Source of the DNA: Isoetes taiwanensis
Taxonomy: Eukaryota > Streptophyta > Lycopodiopsida > Isoetales > Isoetaceae
Assembly (NCBI GenBank): GCA_021234155.1
Contig: JAJEKV010000499.1
Coordinates: 1-64,000, forward strand
DNA: 64,000 nt
Direction: 5' to 3'
Shown here: piece by piece, positions 34,446 to 46,551 of the stretch
Layout: the number at the start of each line of letters is the position of its first letter
Numbering within the stretch: position 1 is the first letter of the stretch
Notes under the pieces: generated by a model
Databases searched by the model: none
Told to the model about the DNA's origin: nothing
Seen by the model: the letters and a program-made list of their open reading frames with translations, nothing else
Translations under genes and position numbers: made by a program

Positions 34446-36043
34446 TTGACAATCTTTCTTTATACTAAAGTAATTTTGAGTGTTTGTCATCAATTTCAAT
34501 TTTGAACTGTTGATGCAGATGGATGGTTGAGATTGGACAAGACGTTATATGCATAACCATCTTTCCAAATAACCATTTTCAAGCCGGAATGGTACAATTT
34601 TTTTTTTAGGCCACTCACTGTGCTTTTGTAGTTTGCCTAAGAATTCACATGCAAACTTGTGGCCGACTTTCTGGACAGGACCTCCTTTTTTGTTGTTTTG
34701 CGACAGTTCCGACTAGGTTTCTGTAGTTCCTTTGCATTGGGCAGATGCGTCTTCTAAGAAGGTATAATGGAATAGCATTGGGAAATTTTGAGGTGCGTCT
34801 CATTCTTGGACGATTCATAATGCATGAACAAATTTTCCTTATTCATAAGAGTATTTTCTTGCAAATGCCCGACAAGCAAGAGACGGCAGCACAAAACCAA
34901 TTCTTAGATCCCCCCATTTGGATGCCTGCACTCGTCAGAGAAGAAATGCATTTGCATGGGGCTCTACATCGCAGCCTTCCTCTCCATCTCCTCAACAAAG
35001 GAGTCTTACGTTGGCAGAGAGGTTGAAGCTTTATTGAAGATGTTTTTATGTGTTTGAAAATGAGCTCATTAGCTTCCAGGTCGAGCTATTAAATCCGTCA
35101 TTCTTTAACATCCTGATATTTGAAATAAGTGATAGTTTTCGTTTTAGCTTTCTATTACTAAGATAATGCATGAAAGTAGAATAAGAGTCTATTCAACCAT
35201 GACAATCAAAACAAAAAAGCTTCGTGTATTTAAGCACTATTCAAATAATTAGTGTTAGGTACTGATGGAAAACATCTACGTTTCTAAGCTTAAAGGCCAT
35301 ACTGGGCCTTTCAATATTTTCTTTTTATGTCCAAGTTTAGATGATTTGCATTTATGATCTACTTCTTGCTCATAATGCTTAACAACATATCTAATGTTTG
35401 TTTCGGTCCCATGGGCAATAAAAGCAAAATCAATGTAATTCAATTAATGACCAACCAACTACAAACGTCTATACGCCATTAAGAATTTAAAATGCATTCT
35501 TATGTAGTTTTGATAATACATTTCCAATGAAAGCCCAGCAATGCTGGGCACTTTTTCTAGTGAATCATAGAATCTAATTCTGAGTTAGGCATGGCAAAGG
35601 TTCATGATAATCAGTATATGGTTCTATGATTCAGCTATGGTAGGGAATCTTGAGCTGTAATTAACATATACCATCAAATCCTAAGGGATTACTTCCCTCA
35701 ATACAAGTCGCTAGAAGAAGCTGCTAGATATTGATGACATCAAAAGGAAAAGGAATACCAGGTTATTTTGACGATGTGCAGGCAGAACAAATTTTTGGAA
35801 CAATTTCAGATGAGTCGTATCAGATCTGGGATGTTTAACTTCGTCCAAATCCATGCTTCTGCTGTAACGACCAATCCCCCATTATTAGCCCTTTTCTTAA
35901 ATATATAATATTTCATATCTAAGGTTTATTAATAGGAATTCCGATTTCTATATAGATTGTTCTCTATATTCCTTGTTGACATTGAGACATTGCCACGGGG
36001 ATGACATAAAACTGTAACAACATGATGAATAAAACTTGTTTAA
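34446..36043. other. Spacer without recognisable gene
   Basis: A 93-codon plus frame at 34745-35026 has no known motif. Some of this may be unrecognised gag sequence of the gypsy remnant. Confidence 0.45.
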
Positions 36044-36240
36044 GTGGCAGTCTTTAAAGAGATAGGCTTTGAGGAAGGAAGGAAGGAAGGAAGGAAGTAT
36101 ATTTTAATGTATGAGACGGTTTTACAATATAGCGGAAAGTTTCCAAACACAAAAGAAAACCACAGAAACCCTGTACAATGTGGCTCTAACACTGGGATGA
36201 AAAAACCCCCCATGTGGGAGGAAAAACCCTTGTAGTAGGC
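36044..36240 (-). mobile_element. LINE 3' end with (GGAA)n tail
   Basis: The mirror of 940-1203. A (GGAA)n tail at 36071-36097 is followed by TATATTTTAATGTATGAGAC and the hairpin-prone AAAAAACCCCCC..GGGAGGAAAAACCC block (about 36200-36230). No coding part remains. A perfect hairpin (36242-36290) lies just past its upstream edge. Confidence 0.65.
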
Positions 36241-36241
36241 G

Positions 36242-36290
36242 TTGAGAGGCCCTATCTGGGCGCTCTCAACGCCCAGATAGGGCCTCTCAA
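36242..36290. repeat. Perfect 21-bp inverted repeat
   Basis: Arms 36242-36262 and 36270-36290 are exact reverse complements (they include GAGAGGCCCTATCTGGGCG), with a 7-base loop. It is located at the presumed 5' truncation edge of the LINE fragment at 36044-36240. Confidence 0.95.
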
Positions 36291-36404
36291 TTAAGCCACT
36301 ATAAGACGAAGAAATGGATAAGAAGGAAAGAATTTTAGATTAACACCTACTTGTTAACGCCTTGCAACATCTTTATAATCTTCATGCATTCTGTAGTATG
36401 TTTG

Positions 36405-36716
36405 CTTTGAGTTTTAAAAGTTGAGACACTTGAGCATTGTCTCTTCATGTGTCCAAAAGTTCGTCTAGCATGGTTTTGGCTACAAGGTTTATTCAATAAT
36501 ACATTGAGTCAATGCATTCTCTTGGCATTCTAATGAGATGCTGGGCCCTAGTTAGATAGAAGGCATGTCATCTTGATCCTAGTTGGCTCTTCTGGTCAAT
36601 GTGGGAGTACATGGTCCTTTAGACTCATGTTCCAATGGCATCTACTTGTGCTACATTTTGTCATTCCTATTTTTTATTGATAAATGTATTTGTATCCCTC
36701 AACAATGAAAAAAGAA
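36405..36716 (+). mobile_element. L1 3' fragment (zf-RVT-like)
   Basis: A plus frame reads VETLEHCLFMCPKVRLAWFW, matching RVESIEHCFFLC of the L1 at 21760-24058, then WLQGLFNN. The A-rich end lies near 36705-36716. A short 5'-truncated insertion with no upstream RT. Confidence 0.65.
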
Positions 36717-36800
36717 AAGCATTGCTAAGTCTATGAGGCACGCAATAATACAATTGTTTTGAGGGTCTCACTCCCTATTCAAGCATGAATTCATTAATTA

Positions 36801-36826
36801 GAGAAAATATGTTTTTCGTTAGAACC
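36801..36826 (+). repeat. Direct repeat bracketing 10.8-kb block, left
   Basis: GAGAAAATATGTTTTTCGTTA matches 47611-47631 at 20 of 21 positions. It may be the outer boundary of the two-gene block between, or chance in AT-rich DNA. Confidence 0.35.
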
Positions 36827-37002
36827 TAAATAGGTCGGACGGTCGTGAAGAGGGATTTAAGGTCCTTGTGCACCTAAATGAACTACTACAGAACGCAATA
36901 TCGGCCGGAACTTTAATTTAGCGCGAGATGGAGCATTATTTCTATGATTAGCATGCTAAGTGACAGCATTAGACCAGGCATGTCATTATCACTAGTGGTC
37001 CG

Positions 37003-37024
37003 AAAGATCGCGATGGCGATCTTT
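37003..37024. promoter_or_regulatory. Palindrome AAAGATCGC-N4-GCGATCTTT
   Basis: Nine-base arms around GATG. Related palindromes occur at 37111-37130 (GAAATCGC-N4-GCGATTTC), 39256-39272 (GATCGCG-N3-CGCGATC), 40929-40945, 42411-42431, about 42613-42632 and about 42710-42728. All lie in non-coding parts of the 37-43 kb block. A binding site or element-specific hairpin is inference. Confidence 0.6.
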
Positions 37025-37315
37025 AAATGCTCGGGCATAGCCTAAAAATCTATGAACCTTTCACGGGCATTTGTAACATTTGACAAAAAACCTACCGCTA
37101 ATAGCTCAAGGAAATCGCTGCCGCGATTTCTTTTATTGCTATTGCACTCGCAGATTCATAAATTAATATTCTCTCAGAAGGACACCCGACATAAAATTAC
37201 AAGAACTTGAACGATTATATTTCATAAAAAAGTCTTGAAACAAAGCTTCACATTTATAAACGATAGTAAAAAATTACATTTGCATTTGAAAACACAGGTG
37301 ACGGTCTAAGTATTA

Positions 37316-40300
37316 CTATGTCTCTTGTACTGAGTATGGGGCAATTCCCAATTCATTCTCCATTCTGGCCACATGTTCAGCGCCTCTTGCCATAGTCTGG
37401 GAGAAGTCCATTTCGGTATAGCCTGTTGTATCTGGTATATCAACGTTCATTGCAACAGCCAACTGTTGCAAGTGGCCTGCCTCATAAGATTCATCAAACT
37501 GGGGTGTTTCCTGCATGTCGTCCAATTTCATGGCTTCTTCCTGTGAATCAGCTGTTTTAAATCTTTTGTGGAGCTGTCCCGTTTCTAGCTCCCGTTTTTA
37601 GATCGGAGGGACCCATATATTCAAACCGTTTGCCGGACAACAAGGGCATGACATTATCCGGACTTCGGTTTAGTGCCTCGAGCTTTTTGGAATTGAGGAT
37701 CCGGTGCATCAAGAGTTTTTCGCGGTGCCCTCTCTATCGGATCTCACGGTCTCTTGAAGCCTCTGCTCAAAACCTTTTCGTCTAGCTTATCCAATATGTC
37801 ATCCATTTTGCTAATATCAGGTATCTTTGAGTGATATTCAAATCCGGCTTTCTGGGTTAGACAATACATCGGTTTATTTTCCTCAACTTTTTCTTCCACG
37901 CTAGGGGTAAGCATTTTCTCTAGGGTCTCAAAGCATTCAAAAACCGGCGTACCTTGTCGTCGAATTCAAAACTTCTATTTGCGTTTGCCTTGCATCATTG
38001 CTACTCTTGAGGGCTGTCCCGCGGAAAAAGAAATCAAACACGCACCGATCTCTCGGAACTAGTTCTCTCACCATCGATAGACATAAGAGGTTTTGCACGT
38101 GATTTAAGCACAAAGTCTCCTTCAATACACCTGCCAAGCATACTTTTAATTTACCCGGTGAAGTATTGTAAATACTTACGCTTGGTTTTGGCGTCCACTT
38201 CCTCATTGCTGTTATTTCATACTTGGGAGCGGGGATGCTCTTTGGGCGACTTGTGACTTGTGTTAGTCGGAGATCCAACTTTGGAACAATTGGTATTACC
38301 GTGCCCCACTTACGTTAACAAACATATGTGTAACATAATATTGAAACTCTTTCACATTTTTTGTTGATCCATCCTTGCTCTTCATAAGCTCCAATTGACA
38401 CATGAGACCCACCTTGGATTTTTTTTACGGTCATGCAGGCGGTTCGGAAGATTGCCCGACCTCATAAAAATTACAAGATGATATACTTTGGCCGTTGTGA
38501 TGCACGCAATCTGTTAAATAAAATCGATATTTTTTAACTTCCCAAATCGTACTAAAGCGCATGTCAATAAAGACCATCGTTGCATTTTCTTGTCACGCAG
38601 TCTTTGTGGCCGGGAATACTGCCGTAGTTACATGATGCGAGTTTCTTTTGGTCTTGATGGCGGCACTTCCTCCGCACGCGATTATAGATCGATTGCCTCT
38701 AAAAAGGCACTAGGAAGATTACCACGGGCGTTTTCTTTATTGTAATTTGCCTTTATGTATTCAAAATCCGTTATCGAGATGCTCAAAATCCTATCCTCGG
38801 TCAAATCTGGAAAATGAGACACCAACTCTTGAAAGTGGCATATTCTTTGTCCGGCCTGCTTGTTTGCATAGGATAGCACTTGGCGGCAGCATGAGAGTTA
38901 GCGTCCTAATATCTAGGGGCTCATTTGTCAACGGCCAATGAATCTGCCGCCTTATAACCTTCTTGAACCTTCAAGAAGGTTTTGCCTTCCAAAATTCGAT
39001 CCATCAATAAGGAAACTTCATCGTTATTCATCCCACGGAGATACCTAAGAAAGATCTTATTAAAGAATTCTTTCTTTGGGCTTATCGGTAATTCTCCATG
39101 GTCTTCCCGACTTACGTCCAGGCCCAATGAGCAACAACCACGTTAGCCGACCAAGTCGATTCCCGCATAAAATAAATTGCTTCTCATCTTTTAATTCTTT
39201 GACCTTCAAAGTAGTGGTGCATAACATCAACAAAATCTGAAAAAGCGGTGGTTAGGATCGCGGCCCGCGATCTTTTCAAGCTATAAGAGCGAAATAAAGC
39301 AAATTGCAAAAAAAATACCTTCCACGCCCGAAGTTACCATTTGTTCGGTTGGGCCTTGTGGTGGGCAACCAAAAGCTTTGTGTTGATTTCTCAGCTGTTG
39401 GAGTTTTTCGATAAGAGGCTCCCTGTAAACAGTATCAGCTATTATTTCATTACACTGTATAGAGAGCTGGATATATTCTTTATCCATGAGATTTCCATTC
39501 AGGATCCTGGACCTCCTCCTCGCATAGGCTTTAGCAAACTCTAGACGTTGAGCGATCTCTCCTACCATTGAAAGGAGAACACGGCAACAAAAGATCTTTG
39601 TGGTTTCGGATATAATATAAAATTTTTTTCCAACCAGATCCTCTGGCTTTGACCAAGTTACTCGTTTACTGCATGGAACATTAAGTGTCACCTTCGACCA
39701 CACGTACAAGAAAGCAAAGAATGAAACTACTTACCGTGTAATAGGATCGAAAGGCACCAAGTCTGCAGGTGTCAGAACTTCAGTTGGACATGTTTTGAAG
39801 CTCTTGACCAACGTGTGCACATGGTCATTGGAGCGGAGTCTGTGCGTCATATTAGCCGGGGCAGATTCACAATAAAAAATGCTGACCGTCATAAACCAGT
39901 TTACACCCATAGGATAAAACTTTTTAAATTGCTCCAGTTTCAGTGCTGTCTGCTCAGCAAGTTTCTTTTCTTCTTCTGGATTAAATTTTAAAGCATCGGG
40001 AATCCTAGTGGCTGTCGGCCACGTAAGAGCAGATGATGCTGCATCGTGTCGGTCAGATGCCGAAGGAGTTGTGGATGTGGATGCGGTCTCTACATTGCCC
40101 AATGGCAATTTTATTTTAAATGGTCTGATTTTCTGGGACGGAGGATCAACAGGTGCTGGCATAATCATCTTGGGCGTCGTGGGATCGACAATGGGAGAAG
40201 CAGTGGGGTTAACAGGTGTAATGGGGTCTTCGACCTCAACGGGGACTTAGGGCGAGATGATTTAGCCTATTGTAGCTAATGGGATGGCGCTCCTTTTCTT

Positions 40301-41347
40301 TCTTTGTCTTTCGCAACCGGTTGGTATCCATCCCTGTGGCATCTTGTTGTCTCTTGTGGCCTTGATAGCACGGGGCCGGAGGTTTTTGTCGGAGGCTAAG
40401 CCATTTACGCATTTAGTGAAGCCTATCGGTATATCCTGTTTCCTTTAATACGGCGGTAGCTAATGAATCATAGGAAGGGAGGGTCAGCCAAAGCCCTTTG
40501 CGCTAGTTGGTGCCCTTTACCCCTTTGGCGAGGTTTGTTCGTCTTGCTTGCAAGCATCATATTAGGTCATAGCTTTGCCCGGTAAAATGTACTCAACAAA
40601 TGCCAACTGTTGTGTGTCTTCCGCAGCTGCGGATAAAGGCGTCTGGGCGTTGTTCTTCGTCCCCTCCCACATGGCTATGGCGATACCCATTTGTTCGGGC
40701 GATTCCATATCCTTGCCATTCCTTATAAATAGGCATAAATCCTTTCTTCGATCATCTTTTTATGCAGCGGTATAGCTGCGCAATTTCTATGCACCACCTA
40801 CGGGTAGGGCTGGAGTTACTATCGAATGAATGGGTTCCACGTTGGGACCCGCGGTACAACTCGGGCTGCAAAGAAAAAAGCGTATCAACAAAAATATTCG
40901 GAGGCAAAGACAACCTAAGAGATAAAGAAAATCGTGACGCGATTTCTCCAAGCACTTGGAGATAGGTAGTTGATACTATTGACAAAAAATTCAAATCAAG
41001 AACATTATTGCGAAGTTCTTCTAGAAGGAAGCGGCGCGATTTGTTCAAGAACCATAAACCATAAAATATTAACATGGCCAACCTAACCATTTAGAACTAA
41101 ACAAAAGCGGTGGCGTTTTTCGACAAAAACGCATACGGTTCCTACCTAAACCACGAAATTGCTAAAGGAGATGTGACGCGATCCAGCCGAACAAGGCCTT
41201 TGCTATTTTTGTTGGAGGTCAAGCTCGGAAGGATCGTGATCGCGATCGTCATCGTCGTCGATGCCCTAAAACTATGTAATGAAGTGCTCGACTCGGCTTT
41301 GCTAAAGCGGAAAATTACCTTGTTGGAGGGCTAGGCTGGCGAGCCAT
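37316..41347 (-). pseudogene. Multi-exon element gene, possibly ParB-like
   Basis: Read leftward from ATG 41347 (MARQPSPPT). Exon 1 ends at AAG with GTAATTTT (41318), and an acceptor CTTTGCAG ends at 40866. Open pieces follow: MESPEQMGIAIAMWEGTKN (about 40645-40710); a Pro/Ser/Thr-rich linker, then FNPEEEKKLAEQTALKLEQF and DLVPFDPITR with a GTAAGTAG donor (40168-39731); KPEDLVGKKFYIIS...RRRSRIL...QCNEI (39663-39281); KKEFFNKIFLRYLRGMNNDE (39127-38921); HFPDLTEDRILSISI (38879-38682); ARQTQIEVLN (38278-37937); and an acidic C-terminus ending PYSVQET at 37316. The FYIIS..CNEI spacing recalls ParB-like nuclease folds, but the GGxH core is not readable, so this is a guess. Frameshifts between pieces suggest decay. 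It is divergent from the DUF7869-type gene at 42840. Confidence 0.5.
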
Positions 41348-41423
41348 GATGGCGTTGATTCTTGGGCCGTAGGGCGTGACTTCGGCGGTATTTGGAAAAT
41401 AATCGCGAAAATTCTAGAAAGTG

Positions 41424-41431
41424 TTTATATA
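41424..41431 (-). promoter_or_regulatory. TATATAAA box upstream of the minus gene
   Basis: TATATAAA on the minus strand, about 80 bases before ATG 41347. The spacing suits a TATA promoter with a leader of about 50 bases. Confidence 0.5.
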
Positions 41432-41439
41432 TAGGGATT

Positions 41440-41640
41440 GAATTTATGGCGGTAGCGAAGGTATTAATGGTAGGCGCATTAATGACCAGCCGGTATTAAT
41501 AGTATGGTAGGCGCATTAATGAATAATGGTGGTATTTATTTATAATGGGTATTAATGGTGGGGCGCATTAATGACCATCATTGGCCGTGAACATTGTGGG
41601 TAAATAGTGAATGGGATTGACAGCAGCGGGCGTTAATATT
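41440..41640. repeat. Degenerate ~50-bp tandem repeat
   Basis: At least three imperfect units with GGTATTAATGG and GGCGCATTAATGA (near 41460, 41510 and 41550). They lie just upstream of the minus gene's TATA box, within the divergent intergenic region. Confidence 0.65.
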
Positions 41641-41825
41641 TCCGGGCATTAATGGCGACATCCGCATAAATGGCGACGTCTGATGTCGGCCGGACGACGG
41701 AGGCGTAAGGATGGGATGAAATTAGCCGGTTCGCTATGGATGTCTTTATGTGACCAACGGTCAGCGTCAAGATAATGCCATGTCGTAACCATAATTACTC
41801 ATGCGGGGAGGGCGATAAGCGCATT

Positions 41826-41885
41826 TCGAATTCAAATTCAAACATTTTGAATTCAAATTCATACATTTTGAATTTGCATTGAACA
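41826..41885. repeat. TTTGAATTCAAA repeats
   Basis: Two to three overlapping copies of ACATTTTGAATTCAAATTCA, each holding the palindrome TTTGAATTCAAA. Confidence 0.6.
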
Positions 41886-42079
41886 CAATGAGAAACTTAT
41901 TGAGGCTTCATTCCAATTTTTGTGGGCTCTGTTGCCGATTAATGGCGTTGTTTGTTGTTTTGTGGTATTTGTGCTTGTGGGGGCGGCGACCTCAGTTTTG
42001 AAGTTTTTGCTCAATTTGAAAGGTTCGATTCAATTTCCTATATCTGTGTATTTCTGTTCGATTCAATTTCAATTTTCGG

Positions 42080-42160
42080 TTGCATGTTAAGATGCGGTTT
42101 AGATGCATATTTAGATGCATGTTTGCATGTGTAGATGCATGTTAAGATGCATTTTTGGTT
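42080..42160 (+). repeat. GATGCATGTTTA minisatellite
   Basis: About six degenerate units of GATGCATNTTTA/GATGCATGTTAA. Isolated units recur at 42470 and 42497, next to the tandem duplication. Confidence 0.65.
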
Positions 42161-42316
42161 TGGATCTATTTGGTATGCATACTGTGGAGTTCTCTATTGA
42201 ATCGTGGAGTTCTCGATTGAATGAAGCACACATTGAGTAGTTTGCTAGTCGATGCAAAACTTGGCTATACACTTCTCCAATTGCCACATCATTTGTTAAG
42301 GGGGCATTCATTTGAT

Positions 42317-42720
42317 TTATTCTGAAGGGGACATTAGCATGATTCATTTATGTTTTATCACGAGCGACATTTCAAAGGCTTCGCCATTGGTCACATAGTT
42401 TCATCTCACTAAAGATCGTGGTGGCGATCTTGTCAAACCACCCGATTATCAATCATAATCACTTCGGATGCATGTTTAGATCCCTGTTTTACGGTGCATG
42501 TTTAGATGCTCTGTTTCTTTCTGAAGGGGAATATTATCATGATTCATTGATGTTTTATCATGAAACTTGACAATTCAAAGGCTCACCATTGGTCAAAACG
42601 TTTCACCTCACCAAAATCGCCCGCGGCGATCTTCTCGAACAAATTTAAGGTAATATGTACTCTCATCTCGAATGCCCACGTTGTTGTTCGGACTTAAGAT
42701 TTGGTCCATGGATCGTGGCT
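42317..42720. repeat. ~200-bp tandem duplication with palindromes
   Basis: Unit 1 (about 42317-42518) and unit 2 (about 42519-42720) share TTTCTGAAGGGGA, ATGATTCAT.GATGTTTTATCA, ACCATTGGTCA and TTTCA.CTCAC. In each the palindrome falls at the same place: AAGATCG..CGATCTT in unit 1 and AAATCGC..GGCGATCTT in unit 2. Confidence 0.75.
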
Positions 42721-42839
42721 GCGATTTATAACACTACTTTCTCATGTTATAGTTGTTGGATGGAGCTAAAGTGCATGTCATACAATGGCATTAAAGTTCT
42801 TTGAGGGGCAAAGTGCACAACTTTACTACTCATCATAAT

Positions 42840-45740
42840 TTGCCCTTTGCACGAGGGATTCAAGGTCGTGTCGCTAGAAAGCATTTTCAATGGAGATCTG
42901 CCGTTGCCCTATCACGAATACGAGATTGATACACTTGAAGAGTCAAAGGGGTCATTTATTCTTTGGCCCGGCAATGACATCTCGGACCGAAGCTATGAGA
43001 AGATAATGCCGTCACACCCACCAGAGCACGGGTTAAAGCATAAATTGGTTGTGCATTGAAGACAATGATCACGAGCACGAGGCATGCCCTCGACATGAAG
43101 GTATTTCAAGAGAGGAACTCATGGAAGACTTGTTCGTTGTTGCCACGAGTGTTGTGGTCAACCATATGCATCGGGTGTAATAATTTTCCACAGATCCTAA
43201 TCATGCGGTTGCCGACATGAAGTTGGGAGAAGAGTTCTTGGGTGTGACAATTATGAGGTTGTATCAATGCAGAAAAGAACGTCTATGAGATGCCGGGCTT
43301 GTGCCGAGGCACCAAGCTGTATGACTTAGTGAGATGGCACAACGACTTTGTGACAATGGATAATGTTCTGTCTCCAAGCTCATTAAAGGCGGTGAGAGAG
43401 AGGACTTCATGGAAGTGGAGCCATACGCATACGAAATTGAAGGGGAGTCTGTTAAAAGAAGACCATATAGAATGATCAATCGAACACGAAAAGCCTGCTC
43501 CGCCAAGCAAAGCGGCAAGAAAAATCACTGCCCAAGCGATTCGGGATTTCAAGTCGTCAATTTCTTTGCATTAGAAGATGTTGTGCAAATTTTACAACAT
43601 GTGAGATCCGTGCATTAGGGCGTTCTATTGGAATATTAAAGCGGTGAGCGAGAACCATCTTCACTTATAACATGCTAGACCTTTGCTTTCGGAGAATGGT
43701 CGGTAAAACCGATGATAAACAACAAACAAGTATGCTTGAAAGCATGGTATCGACTTATGGTATACCACTTGTCTACATTCTACAAATGGCGGAAATTGTT
43801 TATGGGGGGCATAGGATAGCTGAACATGGTAACACTTGGACTCAAGAAAACCAAATCCCATACCACATTTGGGGATGCCATATTAACTATGTACATAGAT
43901 GAGAATGCGAGAGGTCATGCCCCATAGATCCAAAGTAACCCTGAGAAGGTGCAAGGGAGAATGTGAAGCGACTACCCTCTGTCTTGTGAAAAAGATATTC
44001 TTCATGAGGTTGACCAAGGCGTAATGGAGATGGTGGGAAGCACATATCTCCATCGTCGTTCTTGAATGTATGGAAGGAGCACCACAAAGAGGTTGGAATA
44101 GCCAAAAGGATTGCCTTCTCTAAATGTAATATTTGTATTGTAATAAAAAAGAAATTAGCCAAGACAAGAGATCCAAGAGAGAGAAGAGAGCTGCAGATGG
44201 GCGAGGAAGGCTCACATGATTTGCTTTCGGATGTCTTGCGAGAAGCCTTTATTGGTCATGGAGAGCTCTTTCACACCGTTCTCGAGCATGCACTCACAAT
44301 CATACGACAAAATGGACTAGAATAAGACAATGTTGCCTAGACTTGAGAAGTTAGTCAAGTCGGTGTGGAGGGGAGGCGTTTGAAAGTTAAGTTTGTGGTG
44401 CACTCATGCATGGCCATGGCATAGGTGCCTTGGGGCATTTCTCTTGACCTTTGGAAAGATGACTCTAATTTTCATATTGGGTCATTGAACCATACATTGA
44501 AAACTATGGAGGATGCCTCTTTGGACAAGCTGGGGCAATTTGAGGGAGTCATCCCTTAGGAATGCAAATGGGGTGCTACAATATTAAACACTATTGCTTT
44601 GAAGACCAAAAGGTCAACAACACGGGCATTGCTTTTGTGGCCCCACCGGCACCACCGGTGCGACATAAAAAGCTACCCGGGAGGCTCTACTTGCAATTAG
44701 ACAATTGTCTTTGGCGAATAAAAATAGATATCTTTTCTCTTACCTTTTCTATCTTGTTTCCTTTGGGTGTTTTGAGCAAATACATTTCGGGTTCATGATG
44801 GTGGGTCACACACACGATGATATTGATGCTCTATTCGGTAACTACTTTCGACTCGCTATGCCAGATCGGATCTGTTGACTATTCAGAGCTTATGCAACTT
44901 TTTCGGGAATGCGGCGCAAAGCACCAGCACCATACCTAGTACCAGAGGTTCGGATTGGAAGTCTTTTGTGAAAGTGTACATCCCGGAAAAAAGATCGATT
45001 GATTGGTCACTTGGAACCCCCTTTTCAAGTTACGTATGAGAGATGGATGGCCTTTAATGTATTACAAGATGAGGCCAGGTCATCGAGAATGGTTACCTCA
45101 CAAAGGTATTAGAATGGAAAGCGGACGAGAATGATTTGCCCATGATGCCTCGGGGCTCGCCAAAGGCGGTGATGCCATTATGGTAGCTTAAAAGACATTG
45201 GAGCATTAAGATCATCTATTGCAAAATATATGATGCGGGCCCATATTTCTAGGGGAGGTGAGAACTTCGTGGTCTAATGCTTACATGAGTGAAGTTATTG
45301 ACTCTTGGTCGGATCTAATCGTGTCCTAAGTGCGGTGCCCACAAGCATTGTAGAAATGAAGGACTTACGGCCTATCACAAGGCAAGATGTCTTTGGTTGA
45401 GCCAGAAAGCATGTTGGTTGATGAGTCACGATGCACCCCCGCCTTATGTAGGACACGCAAAGGATAAGCCTAGAAACCCGTGCTGGGTTTTGACCCATAC
45501 CAAGATGTAAAGAAAGGTATGTTATTGCTTATTAGACCGGAGATGCTTGTCAGGCATGGCTAGGCTATCTGAGAAGAGGAGCCCATACAGGATCCCACTC
45601 TTCCACATTACGAGGAAGTGCTTGTGTCTTGGTGGGAGCCGGTGGTGAGGAAAGGAACCACCTATAGCCCGGCATACAAAGATTCTTTGGGAGAAGAAGT
45701 GGAGGACAAATCCAAATGACCCACCAGCTACCAACATGAA
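42840..45740 (+). pseudogene. DUF7869-type element protein, decayed
   Basis: Plus-strand coding remnants in shifting frames. Early pieces (42847-43060, 43290-43620) are not recognised. From 44060 the pattern is that of the DUF7869 domain found in transposon-like proteins of plants and animals: VWKEHHKEVGIAKRIAFSKC with a second Cys in NIC (44065-44140), RDPRERRELQ, and LTIIRQNG (about 44293-44316). Then MD.NKTMLPRLEKLVKS (about 44314-44367), LPGRLYLQLDNC (about 44672-44707), NKNRYLF, and the strongest motif, GFMMVGHTHDDIDALFG (44789-44839). A C-terminal FKLRMRDGWPLMYYKM (about 45026-45075) follows. Most pieces read correctly after single-base shifts. DUF7869 biochemistry is unknown to me; a transposition role is inference from its usual context. 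Start and end are approximate. Confidence 0.7.
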
Positions 45741-46013
45741 AACTGGTTGACTATGGTTGGTTGGTTAAGAACAAGCCATCACAAGTAATGATCCCTACAA
45801 TTGTAGGACTCGGCTCAAGAACTATTAGCTAAAGAAGGCTGCTGAAGATGAAGTGGACACTTGAGGCTATTAAAGGTAAAATATGCATTATTCATCCCTT
45901 TCGGCAACACAACTTTTTCTTCTACATAACTATTATATCATATATCAATTAAACATACTTGCATCTTATATAGGTGATCGTCTTGCATTTTCATCTTAAC
46001 ACAAGAGCTCTTA

Positions 46014-46284
46014 CACTATACAATGTTAAAAGGTGATTCATTCATCATCACCCGGTTTGTAGTAGTGATCCACGATATCTCATAGCTATTGCGCTCAGGA
46101 AGCCAAATCAGATGGATCATAACACGAATTGGCTCAGGGCAACAAATCTCGATTGCCCAAAGCTTTTCTTCGCGGTAGGGATCAAGAAGAAGACCCCCTG
46201 TCTAGGCAACCCGACAAGATCAGAGTGGCTCATTGAGCACTTGATCGCCTTGATGTGGTGAACTGATGAAGGCGTAAAGTCCAT
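46014..46284 (-). pseudogene. Small tandem ORF, copy 1
   Basis: ATG 46284 starts MDFTPSSVHHIKAIKCSMSH, open to about 46117. In the next frame the sequence continues EICCPEPIRVMIHLIWLPER and YEISWITTTN to about 46014, so one frameshift breaks it. It is a paralogue of the ORF at 46552-46794: both have HHIKAIKC/EHIRSFKC near the start and IRV..H..LP..YE near the end. No known family was recognised. It has a TATA box 37 bases upstream of the ATG. It sits downstream of the DUF7869-type gene, in convergent orientation. Confidence 0.5.
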
Positions 46285-46320
46285 GGGAGATGAATGAACT
46301 TTAGCCCCGAAGTGAGAAGC

Positions 46321-46327
46321 TTTTATA
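46321..46327 (-). promoter_or_regulatory. TATA box of small ORF copy 1
   Basis: CACTATAAAAGC on the minus strand. The distance to ATG 46284 is identical to that in copy 2. Upstream there is a conserved AATTATTG-N-GTGAATTATTGG motif pair (about 46338-46360). Confidence 0.6.
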
Positions 46328-46551
46328 GTGAAGTAGAATTATTGAGGTGAATTATTGGGGTAGACTTTACCGCCATTATTGCGCGTGTATAAGACTGTTG
46401 TATACATACAAGTATAATACATCTTACTTACTATAGATTAAGCTTATTACATTCTTACTTACTATAGAAGTGCTCATATATCATTATCATATACATCCTT
46501 ACATAGTTCATAGGTACTCATGTCATTATTATATCCTTAGCAGATACAGAT

